DNA of 64,000 bases from Candidatus Micrarchaeum sp. (GCA_020723935.1 DYHY01000004.1:10429-74428), one strand, 5' to 3'; shown: positions 28,907 to 38,568, numbered from the stretch's first letter. Notes: generated from the letters alone by a model not told the origin. Translations and numbers: made by a program.

Positions 28907-30334
28907 ATGGGAATACGCCTCTACAACACGCTCACGAGGAAGGTCGAGGAGTTCTCGCCGATGGGCGAGACGGTCGGCCTCTACACCTGCGGCCCGACGA
29001 TATACAACTTCGCGCACATCGGGAACTTCCGCGCCTACGTCTGCCAGGACGTCCTCAAGCGCCACCTGCGCCACAGGGGCTTTGCCGTGCGCCACGTCAT
29101 GAACCTCACGGACGTCGACGACAAGACGATACGCGACTCGCAGAAGGAGGGCGTCGTCTTGAAGGCCTTCACGGACAGGTACAAGAAGGCGTTCTTCGAG
29201 GACATCGCGGCGCTCAGCATCGTCCCCGCCGAGGCCTATCCCGAGGCGACCGCCTACATCGAGGACATGATCTCCCTCATCGAGTCGCTAATGAGGAAGG
29301 GCGTCGCGTACCGGGGCGAGGACGGCTCGGTCTACTACAACATAAGGAAGTTCCCGGAGTATGGTAAGCTCTCCAAAATAAACCTCGAGGGGCTCCTCGC
29401 CGGCGCGAGGGTCAAGCAGGACGAGTATTCCAAGGAGCAAGCCAACGACTTCGCGCTCTGGAAGGCGTACGACCCCCCGGACGGGATGGTCTACTGGGAG
29501 AGCCCCTGGGGCAGGGGGCGCCCCGGCTGGCACATCGAATGCTCCGTGATGAGCATGAGGAACCTCGGGGAGACCTTCGACATACACTGCGGGGGGATAG
29601 ACCTCATCTTCCCCCACCACGAGGACGAGATAGCGCAGAGCGAGGCCGCCACAGGGAAGAAGTTCGCGAACTACTGGGTACACAACGAGCACCTCCTCGT
29701 CAACGGGAAGAAGATGTCCAAGTCCATGGGGAACTTCTACACCCTGCGCGACGTCCTTTCCAGGGGCTACTCGGGGAAGAGTGTGAGATACCTCCTCATC
29801 TCGACGCAATACCGTCAGCAGCTGAATTTCACCTTCCAGGCCCTGGACGCCGCGCAGGCGGCCGTCGGCAGCCTCGAGGAGCTCGTGAGGAACCTGAAGG
29901 CGCGCGAGGAGGCGGGAAGGGGTGCGGCTAGGTCGGACATGCTCCCCGCGCTCGTCGAATCCTCTAGGCGCGCGTTCGATTCCGCGATGGACGCCGACCT
30001 CAACACCCCCGAGGCGCTCTCCGCGGTGTTCGCGTTCGCGCACGAGATGAACAGGCTCATGGGCTCCCTTTCGGCCGAGGACGCGCAGGACGCCCTGAGG
30101 CTCCTCTCGGAGTTCGACTCCGTCCTGGGGGTCCTGGGGGAGGCGTTCTCGGAGAAGGAGGCCCTCCCGCCGGAGGTGGAGGAGCTCGTCGCGAAGCGCG
30201 AGGAGGCGCGGGCCGGCAGGGACTGGAAGATGGCCGACTCCTTCCGCGCCCAGATAGAGGCTTTCGGCTATGCAGTGCAGGACCGCAAGGACGGGGCGCC
30301 CGCAGTCAGGAAAATACGACCCGAACGTCGCTAG
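28907..30334 (+). CDS. cysS: cysteinyl-tRNA synthetase
   Basis: A class I synthetase of normal length (475 aa) that charges tRNA-Cys in the cytosol. It shows the zinc and adenylate site [19 protein letters not shown] (HIGH variant HIGN), the mid-zinc site WHIECSVMS and [23 protein letters not shown] as KMSKS, and a C-terminal helical anticodon domain. ATG 28907 is 38 bases after the HAD stop; an AT-rich box (CATATTAATTAA) lies there. Its last 29 bases overlap the convergent unknown gene. No sign of truncation. Confidence 0.95.
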   Translation: MGIRLYNTLTRKVEEFSPMGETVGLYTCGPTIYNFAHIGNFRAYVCQDVLKRHLRHRGFAVRHVMNLTDVDDKTIRDSQKEGVVLKAFTDRYKKAFFEDIAALSIVPAEAYPEATAYIEDMISLIESLMRKGVAYRGEDGSVYYNIRKFPEYGKLSKINLEGLLAGARVKQDEYSKEQANDFALWKAYDPPDGMVYWESPWGRGRPGWHIECSVMSMRNLGETFDIHCGGIDLIFPHHEDEIAQSEAATGKKFANYWVHNEHLLVNGKKMSKSMGNFYTLRDVLSRGYSGKSVRYLLISTQYRQQLNFTFQALDAAQAAVGSLEELVRNLKAREEAGRGAARSDMLPALVESSRRAFDSAMDADLNTPEALSAVFAFAHEMNRLMGSLSAEDAQDALRLLSEFDSVLGVLGEAFSEKEALPPEVEELVAKREEARAGRDWKMADSFRAQIEAFGYAVQDRKDGAPAVRKIRPERR

Positions 30335-30746
30335 GCGGCCGGGGCTTCCAGGAGGAGACCTCCTTGTGCAGCCTGTCGAGGAGGTCGCGCGCCTCGGGGC
30401 CTATGTATTGCAGCTCGACTGACAGGCGCGTGGGCTCGAAGGTCGCCGAGACGAGCGGCTGGCTGTTGTAGAAGTTGGACCAGGTCATCCTCGCTATCGC
30501 CTTGTGCGGACGCTCCTCGGAGAGCTGGTCCGAGTACATCGCGACCAGGCCCTCGCGGTCGATAGGCTTGGCCAGGTCCTTGTAGTGGATTATCTTGGAA
30601 TATTGCGGGTAGAATGCCATGCCTGCCTGCGGCTCGGTCGTGACGTCGTGGCGGAACTCCAGGACGTGCACCTGCTCGGGCTCGCCGAGTATCGAGAGGA
30701 GGCGTCTGAGGAATTCGGGGTGCCATGCGACGGGGCTCTTCACCAT
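30306..30746 (-). CDS. soluble protein of unknown function, coupled to cbf5
   Basis: The 146-aa protein has no TM helix and no domain I recognise. Features are WHPEFLRRLLSIL, a mid-region with FYPQYSKIIHYKDL and WSNFYNSQPLVS, and a C-terminal YIGPEARDLLDRLHKEV. It begins 12 bases after the cbf5 stop, so it is part of that transcript, and overlaps the cysS end by 29 bases. The composition is that of a globular alpha/beta protein. Start ATG 30746 is the only good one. Confidence 0.6.
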   Translation of the reverse strand: MVKSPVAWHPEFLRRLLSILGEPEQVHVLEFRHDVTTEPQAGMAFYPQYSKIIHYKDLAKPIDREGLVAMYSDQLSEERPHKAIARMTWSNFYNSQPLVSATFEPTRLSVELQYIGPEARDLLDRLHKEVSSWKPRPPSDVRVVFS

Positions 30747-30758
30747 GCGGGTGCGGAA

Positions 30759-31748
30759 TCAAGCCCCCTTCTTCGGCTCGTCCTTCTTCTTCCACATGCG
30801 CGGATAGGTGCCGCCGGGCATGACGACCCTCACGGGGCTCGCCGCCCAGCCCCTGCTTGCGGACGCCATCTGCCGGGCGTCGCACATCGACGTCGCGAGG
30901 GAGACTAACTCCTCCTTGCCGCTTATGACCGCGATGAGCTCGCCCGGGACGATTCCTGCATCGATCTTCGTCAGCCCCACGCTCGCTAGGTTTGCCCCAC
31001 AGCAGACGGCCTCGATCGCGCCGTCCTTCACCCAGACCTTCGGGAGGTGGGAGACTGCGGATTCCACCGGGAGCACGGCCTTCCTGATCCTCGCCTCCTC
31101 GCCGGACTCCATCGCGTCGGCAAGGTCCTGGAGCGTCACGCTGTCCGCCTCCATGAACGGCCCGGCGCGCGTGCGCCGCAGCTCCGTCATGTTGGCGCCC
31201 CCCAGCTTCCTCCCGAGGTCGTGGCACAGCTTCCTGATGTAGGTTCCGGCCTCCACGCTCGTCCTGAACAGGGCGTCCTGGCCCTCGATCTCCGTTATCT
31301 CCAGGGAATACACGCGCCTGGGCCTGATCTCGCGCTTCACCGCCGAGCGCACAGGGGGCTTCTGCATTATCGTCCCGACGAACCCCGCGGCCGCGGAGCG
31401 CAGGGCGGCCTCGTCGACCGGATGGTGCAGGTGCATAACCCCGACGTACTCCTTCCCCGCCGGAAGGAGGGCGTAGAGGACCTTCGTCGCGTCGTTTATC
31501 GCGGTCGGGAGGACGCCCGTGACGTTAGGGTCCAGGGTCCCTGAATGGCCCGCGCGCGCGGCCGAGAGCATGTCCCTCACCCAGGAGGCAACCTCGTGGC
31601 TCGTCGGGCCCGCGGGCTTGTTCAGGTTTATCACGCCGAAGCGCATGAGCTCCTTCATCGGCCGCGCGTCGGGGAAAATGCCGAACTTCTGGTCGGACTC
31701 CTCGGAAGATGCGCCTTCGCGGGAAAGGAACTCGCCGGTCTTGGGCAT
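30759..31748 (-). CDS. cbf5: Cbf5, archaeal pseudouridine synthase (TruB family with PUA)
   Basis: Cbf5 is the catalytic subunit of H/ACA ribonucleoproteins and can also make pseudouridine 55 in tRNA. The 329-aa sequence has the catalytic Asp in GHSGTLDPNVTGVLP, KEYVGVMHLHHPV, TYIRKLCHDLG, and a C-terminal PUA domain (AVVPGELIAV-like; here AGIVPGELIAVI) ending in a Lys-rich tail. ATG 31748 lies about 30 bases after a TATA box (GGTTTTAAAAG). Other H/ACA proteins are not in this window. Confidence 0.93.
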   Translation of the reverse strand: MPKTGEFLSREGASSEESDQKFGIFPDARPMKELMRFGVINLNKPAGPTSHEVASWVRDMLSAARAGHSGTLDPNVTGVLPTAINDATKVLYALLPAGKEYVGVMHLHHPVDEAALRSAAAGFVGTIMQKPPVRSAVKREIRPRRVYSLEITEIEGQDALFRTSVEAGTYIRKLCHDLGRKLGGANMTELRRTRAGPFMEADSVTLQDLADAMESGEEARIRKAVLPVESAVSHLPKVWVKDGAIEAVCCGANLASVGLTKIDAGIVPGELIAVISGKEELVSLATSMCDARQMASASRGWAASPVRVVMPGGTYPRMWKKKDEPKKGA

Positions 31749-31812
31749 TGTGCTCAGCCGGAGTGCGCGGCCCCCTCTTTTAAAACCGCGCCGCCCGCCG
31801 CTCCCGGGCCGC

Positions 31813-32277
31813 CTAGATCTCTATCTCGAAAAAGTCGCGCACGATGAGGCTCGCGACGACCGCTATGTAGAAGTACCACCAGAACCAGGAGAGGCTGGAC
31901 ACGAAGGCTATCGGGGGCATCTTCCAGACGAGGATCGGGATGGGCATGGGCGTCGGTATCTGCAGCGTCGCGTACGCCTTCTGGGCCCAGCCGAGGAGGA
32001 AGATGAAGATGAAGGACGAGATGAGGTTGGGCTTCATCGTGAGGGAGAGGCGCCTCATGGAGAGCTCGTTCACCTTCCCCAGGGCCCCCTCGAGCTTCTT
32101 GGGCTCCTTCGTCTTCTGCGCCTCCTTCATCTTGGCCTGGGCGTGCTCCAGCTGCTTCTTGAGCTCGCGCAGCGCCGTCTGGTCGGAGAGCTTCTTGAAG
32201 AGGAGGTTCTGTATTACCACCGCGGCGAACGCTATCGCGATTATCTCAAGGGCCTTGAGGGCGACTTCGGAGACCAT
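31813..32277 (-). CDS. DUF106/EMC3-like membrane insertase (Oxa1 superfamily)
   Basis: A 154-aa membrane protein with three TM helices (about 9-27, 88-106, 122-145) and a long charged coiled coil between the first two (LRELKKQLEHAQAKMKEAQ). This is the archaeal DUF106 layout, related to EMC3, GET1 and YidC, which insert proteins into the membrane. It is directly downstream of secY (13-base gap), as in many archaea, which supports a role with the translocon. Start ATG 32277. Confidence 0.85.
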   Translation of the reverse strand: MVSEVALKALEIIAIAFAAVVIQNLLFKKLSDQTALRELKKQLEHAQAKMKEAQKTKEPKKLEGALGKVNELSMRRLSLTMKPNLISSFIFIFLLGWAQKAYATLQIPTPMPIPILVWKMPPIAFVSSLSWFWWYFYIAVVASLIVRDFFEIEI

Positions 32278-32289
32278 CCTAGGGCCCCC

Positions 32290-33747
32290 TCACTTGCTCC
32301 CGGCGACGAAGCCTTTGAGCATCGGGGCCATGTCGACGAGGTGCTGCTTGACGACGCTCTCGTACATCTTGTAGACTATCATGACCGTAAGGAGTATCCC
32401 CGTGCCCCCGCCTATCGCCTGCGTGAAGTCGGCGAACGCCGCGAGGAGGCCGACGGCCGCCCCGCCTATCACGGTGAGGTAGGGGATGTAGCGGTCCAGG
32501 ATCATCTCTATCACGCGCGGGTCGCTCCTGAAGCCTCTCACCTGCATCCCGGCCTGGTTGATCTGCGCGGCGACCGACTTTGTGTCCTGGCCACTAGTCT
32601 TCACCCAGAAGATGGAGAAGAGGACGGAACCCACGACCATGAAGACTGTGTACGTGAAGGCCTGCAGGAGCATCGTGAGGTATATCAGGTTGTAGAAGTT
32701 GGCCGCCCCGCCGGCGACGAAGAGTGATGACACGTCGCGCGCGACCCCCCCGAAGAAGGCGAAGGGGTTGAGGAGGTATGTTATGAAGTTCGTCGGGGGC
32801 GTGAGGAAGAATATCAGGCCCGTCGCCGGGGCGTTGTTTGTCACGGTCCCCAGGAAGGCGAACCCCGCGTTCTGCGCGAGGCGCGCCCAGAGCTGGAGGT
32901 TTGCTATCAGCGCCGCGACGAGGATGACGGGGATGTTCCCCGTGTAGAAGAGGTTGAGCGGCCAGCGCGTCGTCATCCCCGCGATCCTGCCGAACGCGAG
33001 GGGGATCTCGACGTTTATCGACTGGGCGTAGACCGCGATGAAGAAGACGATGATCGTGAACACTATCGGGACGAGGACGTAGAGGGCCTGCGTCGGGTCG
33101 CCCTGGCCGAGGAACTGTAGGGCAGCGGGTATCCGGCCGGCCGCGATCGTCGGGTTCTGCGGGTTGGGGAGCGGGTTGAGGGCAGCGACCATCACTTCCG
33201 TCGCGACGCCCGCCGCTATGAACAGGCTTATGCCCGAGACGAACCCCCATTTCTGGCAGAGCTCGTCGAGGAGGGCTATCAGCATCGTGCCCATGAAGAG
33301 CTGGGCCACGAGGAGCATCTTGAGGGTCGGGTCGTTGTTGAGCGCCGGAAGGCCGCCCATGTAGACGTAGATCCCCGCCTCGAAGAGGGCGACGACGATC
33401 GTGAGGACCTGCGAGAGGCCCTGGAAGATCTGCTTGTCGCGCGGCTTGCTCATATCCAGCGGCAGGAGCTTGACGCCGACAAGGAGCTGCAGGATTATCC
33501 CGGCGGTGACTATCGGGCCTATTCCCAGGGTTATTATGGACCCGAAGCGCCCGGCTATTATCGCCCTGACCGCCTGGAAGAAATCCACTTCCCACTGGGG
33601 GTCCAGGCCGTAGAGGGGGATCATGCCTAGGACGTAGTAGATGAGGAGGGCTATGGCGGTCCATTTCAGCTTCTCGTTGAATCCGAGGCGGAGGGTCGGC
33701 TTCTTTATCGCTGGGATGTATTTCAGGACTTCCTCTATTCCCGGCAT
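32290..33747 (-). CDS. secY: protein translocase channel SecY
   Basis: The 485-aa SecY forms the membrane channel for secreted and membrane proteins together with SecE and Sec61-beta. Ten TM helices can be traced; the plug and helix 2 region holds FGSIITLGIGPIVTAGIILQLLVG, and the cytosolic loops carry the basic residues that contact the ribosome. It follows uL15 in the spc order. SecE is not in the window. ATG 33747 starts MPGIEEVLKYIPAIKKP, a typical archaeal N-terminus. Confidence 0.96.
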   Translation of the reverse strand: MPGIEEVLKYIPAIKKPTLRLGFNEKLKWTAIALLIYYVLGMIPLYGLDPQWEVDFFQAVRAIIAGRFGSIITLGIGPIVTAGIILQLLVGVKLLPLDMSKPRDKQIFQGLSQVLTIVVALFEAGIYVYMGGLPALNNDPTLKMLLVAQLFMGTMLIALLDELCQKWGFVSGISLFIAAGVATEVMVAALNPLPNPQNPTIAAGRIPAALQFLGQGDPTQALYVLVPIVFTIIVFFIAVYAQSINVEIPLAFGRIAGMTTRWPLNLFYTGNIPVILVAALIANLQLWARLAQNAGFAFLGTVTNNAPATGLIFFLTPPTNFITYLLNPFAFFGGVARDVSSLFVAGGAANFYNLIYLTMLLQAFTYTVFMVVGSVLFSIFWVKTSGQDTKSVAAQINQAGMQVRGFRSDPRVIEMILDRYIPYLTVIGGAAVGLLAAFADFTQAIGGGTGILLTVMIVYKMYESVVKQHLVDMAPMLKGFVAGSK

Positions 33748-33806
33748 CTGTGTTTCGAATCCTTCCCTTCAGTTCCCCGGCCGACCGCGCGGCCCGCGCC
33801 TTCCGG

Positions 33807-34262
33807 CTATTCCTTCTTCCCGGGGGGAGCCGCTATGCTCCCGCCCGCGGATTCCACCTTCTCCTTCGCGGATTCGGTGAAAGATGTGCAGTTCGTGAGT
33901 ATCAGGGGGCGTGTGACCTTGCCGCTCCCCAGGACCTTCCCTATGCCGAGCTTGGCGCAGTCGATCTCGACGGACGCGCCGCGCATCGACGCCAGCTTCT
34001 CCGCGACGAGCTTCTCTGCCATCGCGTCGAGGAGCCCGACGTTCGCGGTCTCGGGCCTGTTCGCGACCTGGCCGGGCGTGTGGAAGCCGCACTTCCCGAA
34101 GTGGCCGGGGTCGTACTTGAGGCTCCAGACCCACAGGTGCTTGTCCCAGGCGTATCCCTTGCCGCCCTTGTTGCCCTTGCCGCGGTGCTTCTTCCCCGCC
34201 CCGTAGCCATGGGTCCTGTGGCCGCGCTCCTTCCTGGAGCGCTTCGGAAACCTCTTTGCCAT
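33807..34262 (-). CDS. rpl15: 50S ribosomal protein uL15
   Basis: The 151-aa uL15 begins MAKRFPKRSRKERGHRTHGYG and has the Gly/Lys-rich KKHRGKGNKGGKG N-terminal extension and the KVLGSGKVTRPL core. ATG 34262 is used; the frame is open to 34382, but that part contains the TATA box (TTTTATAAAC, 34304-34313), which gives uL15-secY-DUF106 their own promoter. This new promoter is needed because an opposite-strand gene separates uL15 from uL30. Confidence 0.95.
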   Translation of the reverse strand: MAKRFPKRSRKERGHRTHGYGAGKKHRGKGNKGGKGYAWDKHLWVWSLKYDPGHFGKCGFHTPGQVANRPETANVGLLDAMAEKLVAEKLASMRGASVEIDCAKLGIGKVLGSGKVTRPLILTNCTSFTESAKEKVESAGGSIAAPPGKKE

Positions 34263-34413
34263 GATGTGACTAACTATGCCTCGCCTGCAAGCCGTTTTTG
34301 GGTGTTTATAAAACTTGGGTGGAGGCCGCGAGGCGCCTGACGGCGGCCTGCCTGCGGCTTGCCATTGGAAAGGGCTAAACAAGAAATTTATACAAGGTCG
34401 GGCCCTCCTGCGC

Positions 34414-35131
34414 GTGGCCTACGAGAACGAGGACGACCTTTCCGCCGCCGAGCGGGCCCGCCTCGGGATAAGCTTCTCGCACAAGGTCTACATCATGAGG
34501 GACACGACGGGCGAAGCCGTGGCGGTGAAGACCGTGGACCCGATGGCCAACAAGGAGAGCGTCATAGACCTCAAGGTCGCGATGCCCAAGGAGGGGCGCG
34601 GGACGCTCCTCGAGATCGTGAAGGGTGTCTATTCGGGGATGCGCAGACTCCCTCAGAACTACGCCACCTACATGGCGCCCGACGGCATGCTCACCCGCGC
34701 GCAGAGGAGCGGGGTCGTCGGATACTCGGCCGAGAGGAGCCTTGAGGAGAACGGCCGGGTCGCGCAGTTCGTCGTGGGGAATTCCTCCGCGATGCAGGCG
34801 TTCATAGGGCGGAAGCGCGCCGCCGCGTCGGACGCGTACGGCGCCGGATCGTCGGACGGGTACAAGGGGGATTCCAGCGCCGATTCCTACGGGCGCGGCG
34901 GCGAGGCGGAGCTCTGGGCGGGGCACAAGAAGGACGATGATGCATCCTCCCTGGCCGCGGGCGGGAAGAAGGCGGGGAAAGACCGGACCATCCAAGCCGG
35001 CCCTGCCGCCCGGCATCGCCGCGGGCGGGGCGCCGGAGCTGCTGCCCGGCGGGGAAAAGGGCCTCAGGAAGAGGGTGGTAGGAACGTGCGGGCCCCGTCC
35101 CCGTTTGCCACGGCAGACTTCCTGGAGATAG
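34414..35131 (+). pseudogene. unknown protein inserted between uL30 and uL15, tail frameshifted
   Basis: The only plus-strand gene inside the ribosomal cluster. GTG 34414 lies about 24 bases after AATTTATACAA, a good leaderless start. The first 190 residues are globular (ARLGISFSHKVYIMRD, EIVKGVYSGMRRLPQNYATY, VAQFVVGNSSAMQAFIGRK), then a Ser/Gly/Asp-rich linker. After KKAGK the frame becomes Arg-rich noise; dropping one base of the G run at 34974-34977 gives PSKPALPPGIAAGGAPELLP and a stop at 35131, about 238 aa. No family is recognised and no TM helix is present. Confidence 0.55.
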
Positions 35132-35200
35132 AGCTACTTCTTACCGAAACCGCCGCGGCCACGACATACCTGCAGCGAGAGCCGCCGTCTGCGGGCCCCG

Positions 35201-35677
35201 TCAGATCATCCTTTCGAGGAGCGCGCCCATCCCGGCCTTCCTGTAGCCGGCCTCGCCCTTGGAGGAGACCTGCCGCTTGAGGCTCTTCTTGAAGCCCCCC
35301 GCGGGGGGGTGGAGGCGCATGTGCCTCTTGATCCCGTAGTCCTGAAGCTTCTTCCCCGAGAAGAGGCCCGCCGAGGCGTCCTTGGCCTTGGCCTCGTCGA
35401 CGCGCGCATCCCCAGGGAGCCTTCCGCGCCTGGCGACGACCTTGGCGACCGTCTCCTGGTCCACTGGCCCCCACGCGACGTAGTCCTTGGCTATCTGGAG
35501 CATCGCGCGCGACGTCGGCGTGTCCGGCAGGAGCATGCAAGTGTTTATCCGATGGAGGTTGAGTATCACAAGGGTCCTCCTCGCGTCGGGCTTGGAGCCT
35601 ATCGGCGACTTTATGAGGACCGCCGCGACCACTCCTCCGGCCGCCGGCGACTTTTCGTCTTTCTTGGGTATCTTCAT
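35201..35677 (-). CDS. rpl30: 50S ribosomal protein uL30
   Basis: The 158-aa archaeal-length uL30 has AVLIKSPIGSKPDARRTLVIL and the downstream C-terminal extension with GGFKKSLKRQ. It follows uS5 with a 27-base gap. In most archaea uL15 comes next on the same strand; here the strand-switched gene intervenes. Confidence 0.94.
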   Translation of the reverse strand: MKIPKKDEKSPAAGGVVAAVLIKSPIGSKPDARRTLVILNLHRINTCMLLPDTPTSRAMLQIAKDYVAWGPVDQETVAKVVARRGRLPGDARVDEAKAKDASAGLFSGKKLQDYGIKRHMRLHPPAGGFKKSLKRQVSSKGEAGYRKAGMGALLERMI

Positions 35678-35704
35678 CTCAGATCGTTTCTCCTTCCTTG
35701 CCTT

Positions 35705-36493
35705 TCACTTGAGGCCCCATTTCTCCGCGAATTCCTTGGGGACCGAGAGCGTGCTCGTCTGCTTGAGCGCCTCGAATGTGGCGTAGCCAAGGTTTATCCT
35801 GTTCCTCGTCTCTCCATCTATCCTTGACCAGGCATCCGTTATCCCGGCGAGCGCGAGGATCCTCTTCGCCTCCGGGTGCACGACCAAGCCCGTTCCCCGC
35901 GGGGCGGGGATGAGCTCGACCATGACGCTCGAGGACTTGCCGCGTATCTTGAAGGGGACGCTGTGGGGCTTTCCGCACCCGCATTCCCACGATCCGCACG
36001 CGCGAAGGACCCTCACCATATTGAGCTTGGCCGCCTTCGTCGAGGACTCCTTTGCAGGGAGGGATTCCCTCGACGAGCCCTTGCCCATGCCGATGTACCC
36101 GTCGTTGTTCCCGACGATCGCAAGGTACGAGAACTTGGTCCTCGCGCCCTCGCGCACCTTCTTCTGGGTGTTCTTGTACACCCTGCGCGCGCCGCCGCCG
36201 AACTTGCCCTTGGACTGGCCGATCATGACGAAGTCCACGGCGAGCTGCGGGAAGAAATAGTCGACGATCTCAGGCTCCATGACCTTGATGCCCTTGGAGA
36301 GTATCTCGTCGAAGCTCTTCACCTTGCCCGCAAGGACGTCTCGCCCGAGAGCCGTCTTGGGGATCCAGATCTTGGGCGCCGCGTCCTCGTCGCGCCTGTA
36401 TCCTCCGGCCGCGCCCTTGCGCCTTCCCCGGCCCCTGCCTCCGCCGAAACCTCCGCGTCCGCCGGGCCTTCCGCCCGCTGATGGTCCTGCCAT
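35705..36493 (-). CDS. rps5: 30S ribosomal protein uS5
   Basis: The 262-aa protein has an Arg/Gly-rich N-terminal tail (GGRPGGRGGFGGGRGRGRRK), the S5 core (FVMIGQSKGKFGGGARRVYKN; GYIGMGKGSSRES) and CGSWECGCGKPHSVP, a Cys cluster usual in archaeal uS5 that may bind zinc. ATG 36493 is chosen; TTG 36499 would overlap the uL18 stop. Confidence 0.95.
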   Translation of the reverse strand: MAGPSAGGRPGGRGGFGGGRGRGRRKGAAGGYRRDEDAAPKIWIPKTALGRDVLAGKVKSFDEILSKGIKVMEPEIVDYFFPQLAVDFVMIGQSKGKFGGGARRVYKNTQKKVREGARTKFSYLAIVGNNDGYIGMGKGSSRESLPAKESSTKAAKLNMVRVLRACGSWECGCGKPHSVPFKIRGKSSSVMVELIPAPRGTGLVVHPEAKRILALAGITDAWSRIDGETRNRINLGYATFEALKQTSTLSVPKEFAEKWGLK

Positions 36494-36495
36494 TT

Positions 36496-37065
36496 TCAAT
36501 CGCTACCTCCGTCGTCGTTCCTGCTCTTCTCTATCCTGCCCTTCACTTCCGCGAAGTTGGCCGGTATCTGCGACGGCTCCAGGCCGTGCTTCTTGTAGTC
36601 GGAGAACGTCGACGGCGCGCCCTTGATGTGCGCGCCCTCTAGGCGCTCCTTGGACGGGAAGACCCCTTCGTCGCATTCGACAAGGAGGCCTGCGTCTATC
36701 GCGCCCTTGAGCGCCGCGAAGATCCTGCCGCCCTTGGCCGGGCGCTGCAGGCCCACGTCCAGGATCGCCTTCTGCGCCTTGCCGGCGGAGCGCTTCCCGA
36801 CGAGGTAGCCCACGAGGTACGCCGTGGGGATGTTCCCGAGGTTCCCCTTCCATCCCAGCTTCCTGATGTCCGCCCCGGACGCCGCCGCGACCGTCGTGTC
36901 GCCTTCCGGCCTGAACTCGACGAGCTGCGCGTAGACGTTGGAGAGGCTCTTCCTCACGACGAGCCGTGTCATCCCCGACCTCACTGCCGCAAGCCTGCGG
37001 CGGTAGTCGGTCTTCCCTTCCCGCCTCCTCCTGAAGCGGACCCGGTATATCGGTGAATCTGCCAT
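36496..37065 (-). CDS. rpl18: 50S ribosomal protein uL18
   Basis: The 189-aa uL18 binds 5S rRNA at the central protuberance. Archaeal features are RFRRRREGKTDYRRRLAAV at the start, VRKSLSNVYAQLVEF and AYLVGYLVGKRS. The start is one base after the eL19 stop region (37065/37067), so the two are coupled. Confidence 0.95.
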   Translation of the reverse strand: MADSPIYRVRFRRRREGKTDYRRRLAAVRSGMTRLVVRKSLSNVYAQLVEFRPEGDTTVAAASGADIRKLGWKGNLGNIPTAYLVGYLVGKRSAGKAQKAILDVGLQRPAKGGRIFAALKGAIDAGLLVECDEGVFPSKERLEGAHIKGAPSTFSDYKKHGLEPSQIPANFAEVKGRIEKSRNDDGGSD

Positions 37066-37066
37066 C

Positions 37067-37531
37067 TTACTGCTTCGCGCTCCCTTCCTTGTTCCTCGCT
37101 TCCGCGCCCTTGCCCAGGTGCAGCTTCAAGTGCGTCTTACTCCTGAAGTACCCCCCGCGCGCCTTGGCATAGAGGTCGGTGTACTCCTTCTTGGAGACCT
37201 CGCCCTTGGAAAGCATCGCCTTGAGCAGGCGCCTTATCGGGCGGATCGTGTTTATCCAATCGCGCTTGTCGGACACTGAGGAGCCCCTCCTCGTCGCCGC
37301 GCCGCGGGGGCGGCCCTTGCGCCGCTTCTCGCCGCGCGCCCGGGCCCTCGCCCTAGAGGTCCCCAGCTCGTCGCGCTTCCCTATGATCCCTTTCTCTATC
37401 AGGCGCCTCACGTCGTCGCGGGTTATCGCCGCGGAGACCTTCTTCCCCGCATCCGGGTCTATCCAGACGCGGTTGATCCCTACCTTGAGTATCTCCGACG
37501 CCATCCTTCTCTGAGAGTATACGTCCGTCAT
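37067..37531 (-). CDS. rpl19e: 50S ribosomal protein eL19
   Basis: The 154-aa eL19 is absent from bacteria. It has the N-terminal helix MASEILKVGINRVWIDPD, a basic hinge (GEKRRKGRPRGAATRRG) and the long C-terminal helix ending GYFRSKTHLKLHL. ATG 37531 overlaps the eL32 stop by four bases. Confidence 0.95.
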   Translation of the reverse strand: MTDVYSQRRMASEILKVGINRVWIDPDAGKKVSAAITRDDVRRLIEKGIIGKRDELGTSRARARARGEKRRKGRPRGAATRRGSSVSDKRDWINTIRPIRRLLKAMLSKGEVSKKEYTDLYAKARGGYFRSKTHLKLHLGKGAEARNKEGSAKQ

Positions 37532-37959
37532 TGCTGCTTCTTCTCCTCCTCCGCCTTGCCCCCGGCGGGCGCGGCCTCGGCCTTCTGCGCCGTCTTGGCC
37601 TGCGCCTTCTTCCTCGCCTTCGCCGGGTTGAAGACCTTTATCCCTGCCTTCTTCGCAGCCTCGGTGATCGCCACCTTGTTCCTCCGGGAGAGGTTCCCCG
37701 AGATTCTCGCGCCCTCGCCCTTCTTGTCAAGGAGCGACAGGTCCGCTATCCTGAAGACCATGATTTCCGCAAGGCCCGTAGGATGCAGCCCGCGCAGGGC
37801 CGCGGCCTTCCCGAACCCCGCGTCCACGACGCGCGGGTTGCCCTTCCTGTGCTCGCGCATCTTGCTGTGGTGGCCGCGCGGCTTCCTCCAGGAGGGATCG
37901 TGCGCGACCCTCTTGTACCTGTGGTGCTCCTGCTTGAGAAACTTTACTCTTCCTGCCAT
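37528..37959 (-). CDS. rpl32e: 50S ribosomal protein eL32
   Basis: The 143-aa eL32 core is FLKQEHHRYKRVAHDPSWR and RKPRGHHSKMREHRKGN. A C-terminal tail rich in Lys, Ala and Gln (about 110-143) is longer than in most archaea and probably disordered. It lies 7 bases after uL6. Confidence 0.95.
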   Translation of the reverse strand: MAGRVKFLKQEHHRYKRVAHDPSWRKPRGHHSKMREHRKGNPRVVDAGFGKAAALRGLHPTGLAEIMVFRIADLSLLDKKGEGARISGNLSRRNKVAITEAAKKAGIKVFNPAKARKKAQAKTAQKAEAAPAGGKAEEEKKQQ

Positions 37960-37966
37960 TTCCTTT

Positions 37967-38545
37967 TCAGGCTCCTTCCACCCCTTTCGGGCGGACCTTC
38001 TTGTCGATTATGTAGACCCCGTCCTGGAACGTGCGGTGGTCCTTCCTCTTTATCTTCGTGGCGTCCTCTATCTTCTGGGCGCTCTTCCCCAGGGCCTCAA
38101 CGTCGGATCCGGAGAGCGTCAGGGACTTGCCGCCGACCTTGGCCTTCACCCCGGGCTCGATTTTGACGACCCGCGGGGATTTCTCCCCGATGAAGTTCTC
38201 GATCCTGACCTCCGAGCCCGCCGCCGTGACCTTTATCGGGAAGTGGCTCTGGACTACCTCCAGCCTGTACTCGAAGCCGTTCAGGACGCCCTCGGCCATG
38301 TTGGCTATGTGCGCCTGGATCGTCTCCAGGGTGGCCTTGGCCTTCCTGTTCTGGGACCTTGCGACGAGGATTATCTTCCCTCTGTCCACCGACACGGCGA
38401 CGAACGGGCTCACCATCGCGCGGGAGACGGATCCCTTGGGCCCCCTCATCGTGAGGCGCCCCTCCTTCATTTCCGCGGACAGACCGCTTCCGAGGGACTC
38501 GATCCCTATTTCCCTCGTGACCTTGTGCGTAGCTTCTGTTGCCAT
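37967..38545 (-). CDS. rpl6: 50S ribosomal protein uL6
   Basis: From ATG 38545 (MATEATHKV) the 192-aa uL6 shows the two-domain fold with LTMRGPKGSVSRAM and the C-terminal HRTFQDGVYIIDKKV near the sarcin-ricin loop. Sequence upstream of this ATG in the same frame overlaps uS8 and is noise, so the shorter start is used. Confidence 0.94.
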   Translation of the reverse strand: MATEATHKVTREIGIESLGSGLSAEMKEGRLTMRGPKGSVSRAMVSPFVAVSVDRGKIILVARSQNRKAKATLETIQAHIANMAEGVLNGFEYRLEVVQSHFPIKVTAAGSEVRIENFIGEKSPRVVKIEPGVKAKVGGKSLTLSGSDVEALGKSAQKIEDATKIKRKDHRTFQDGVYIIDKKVRPKGVEGA

Positions 38546-38568
38546 GTTGTTCTCTTTCCTGCGTCCGT

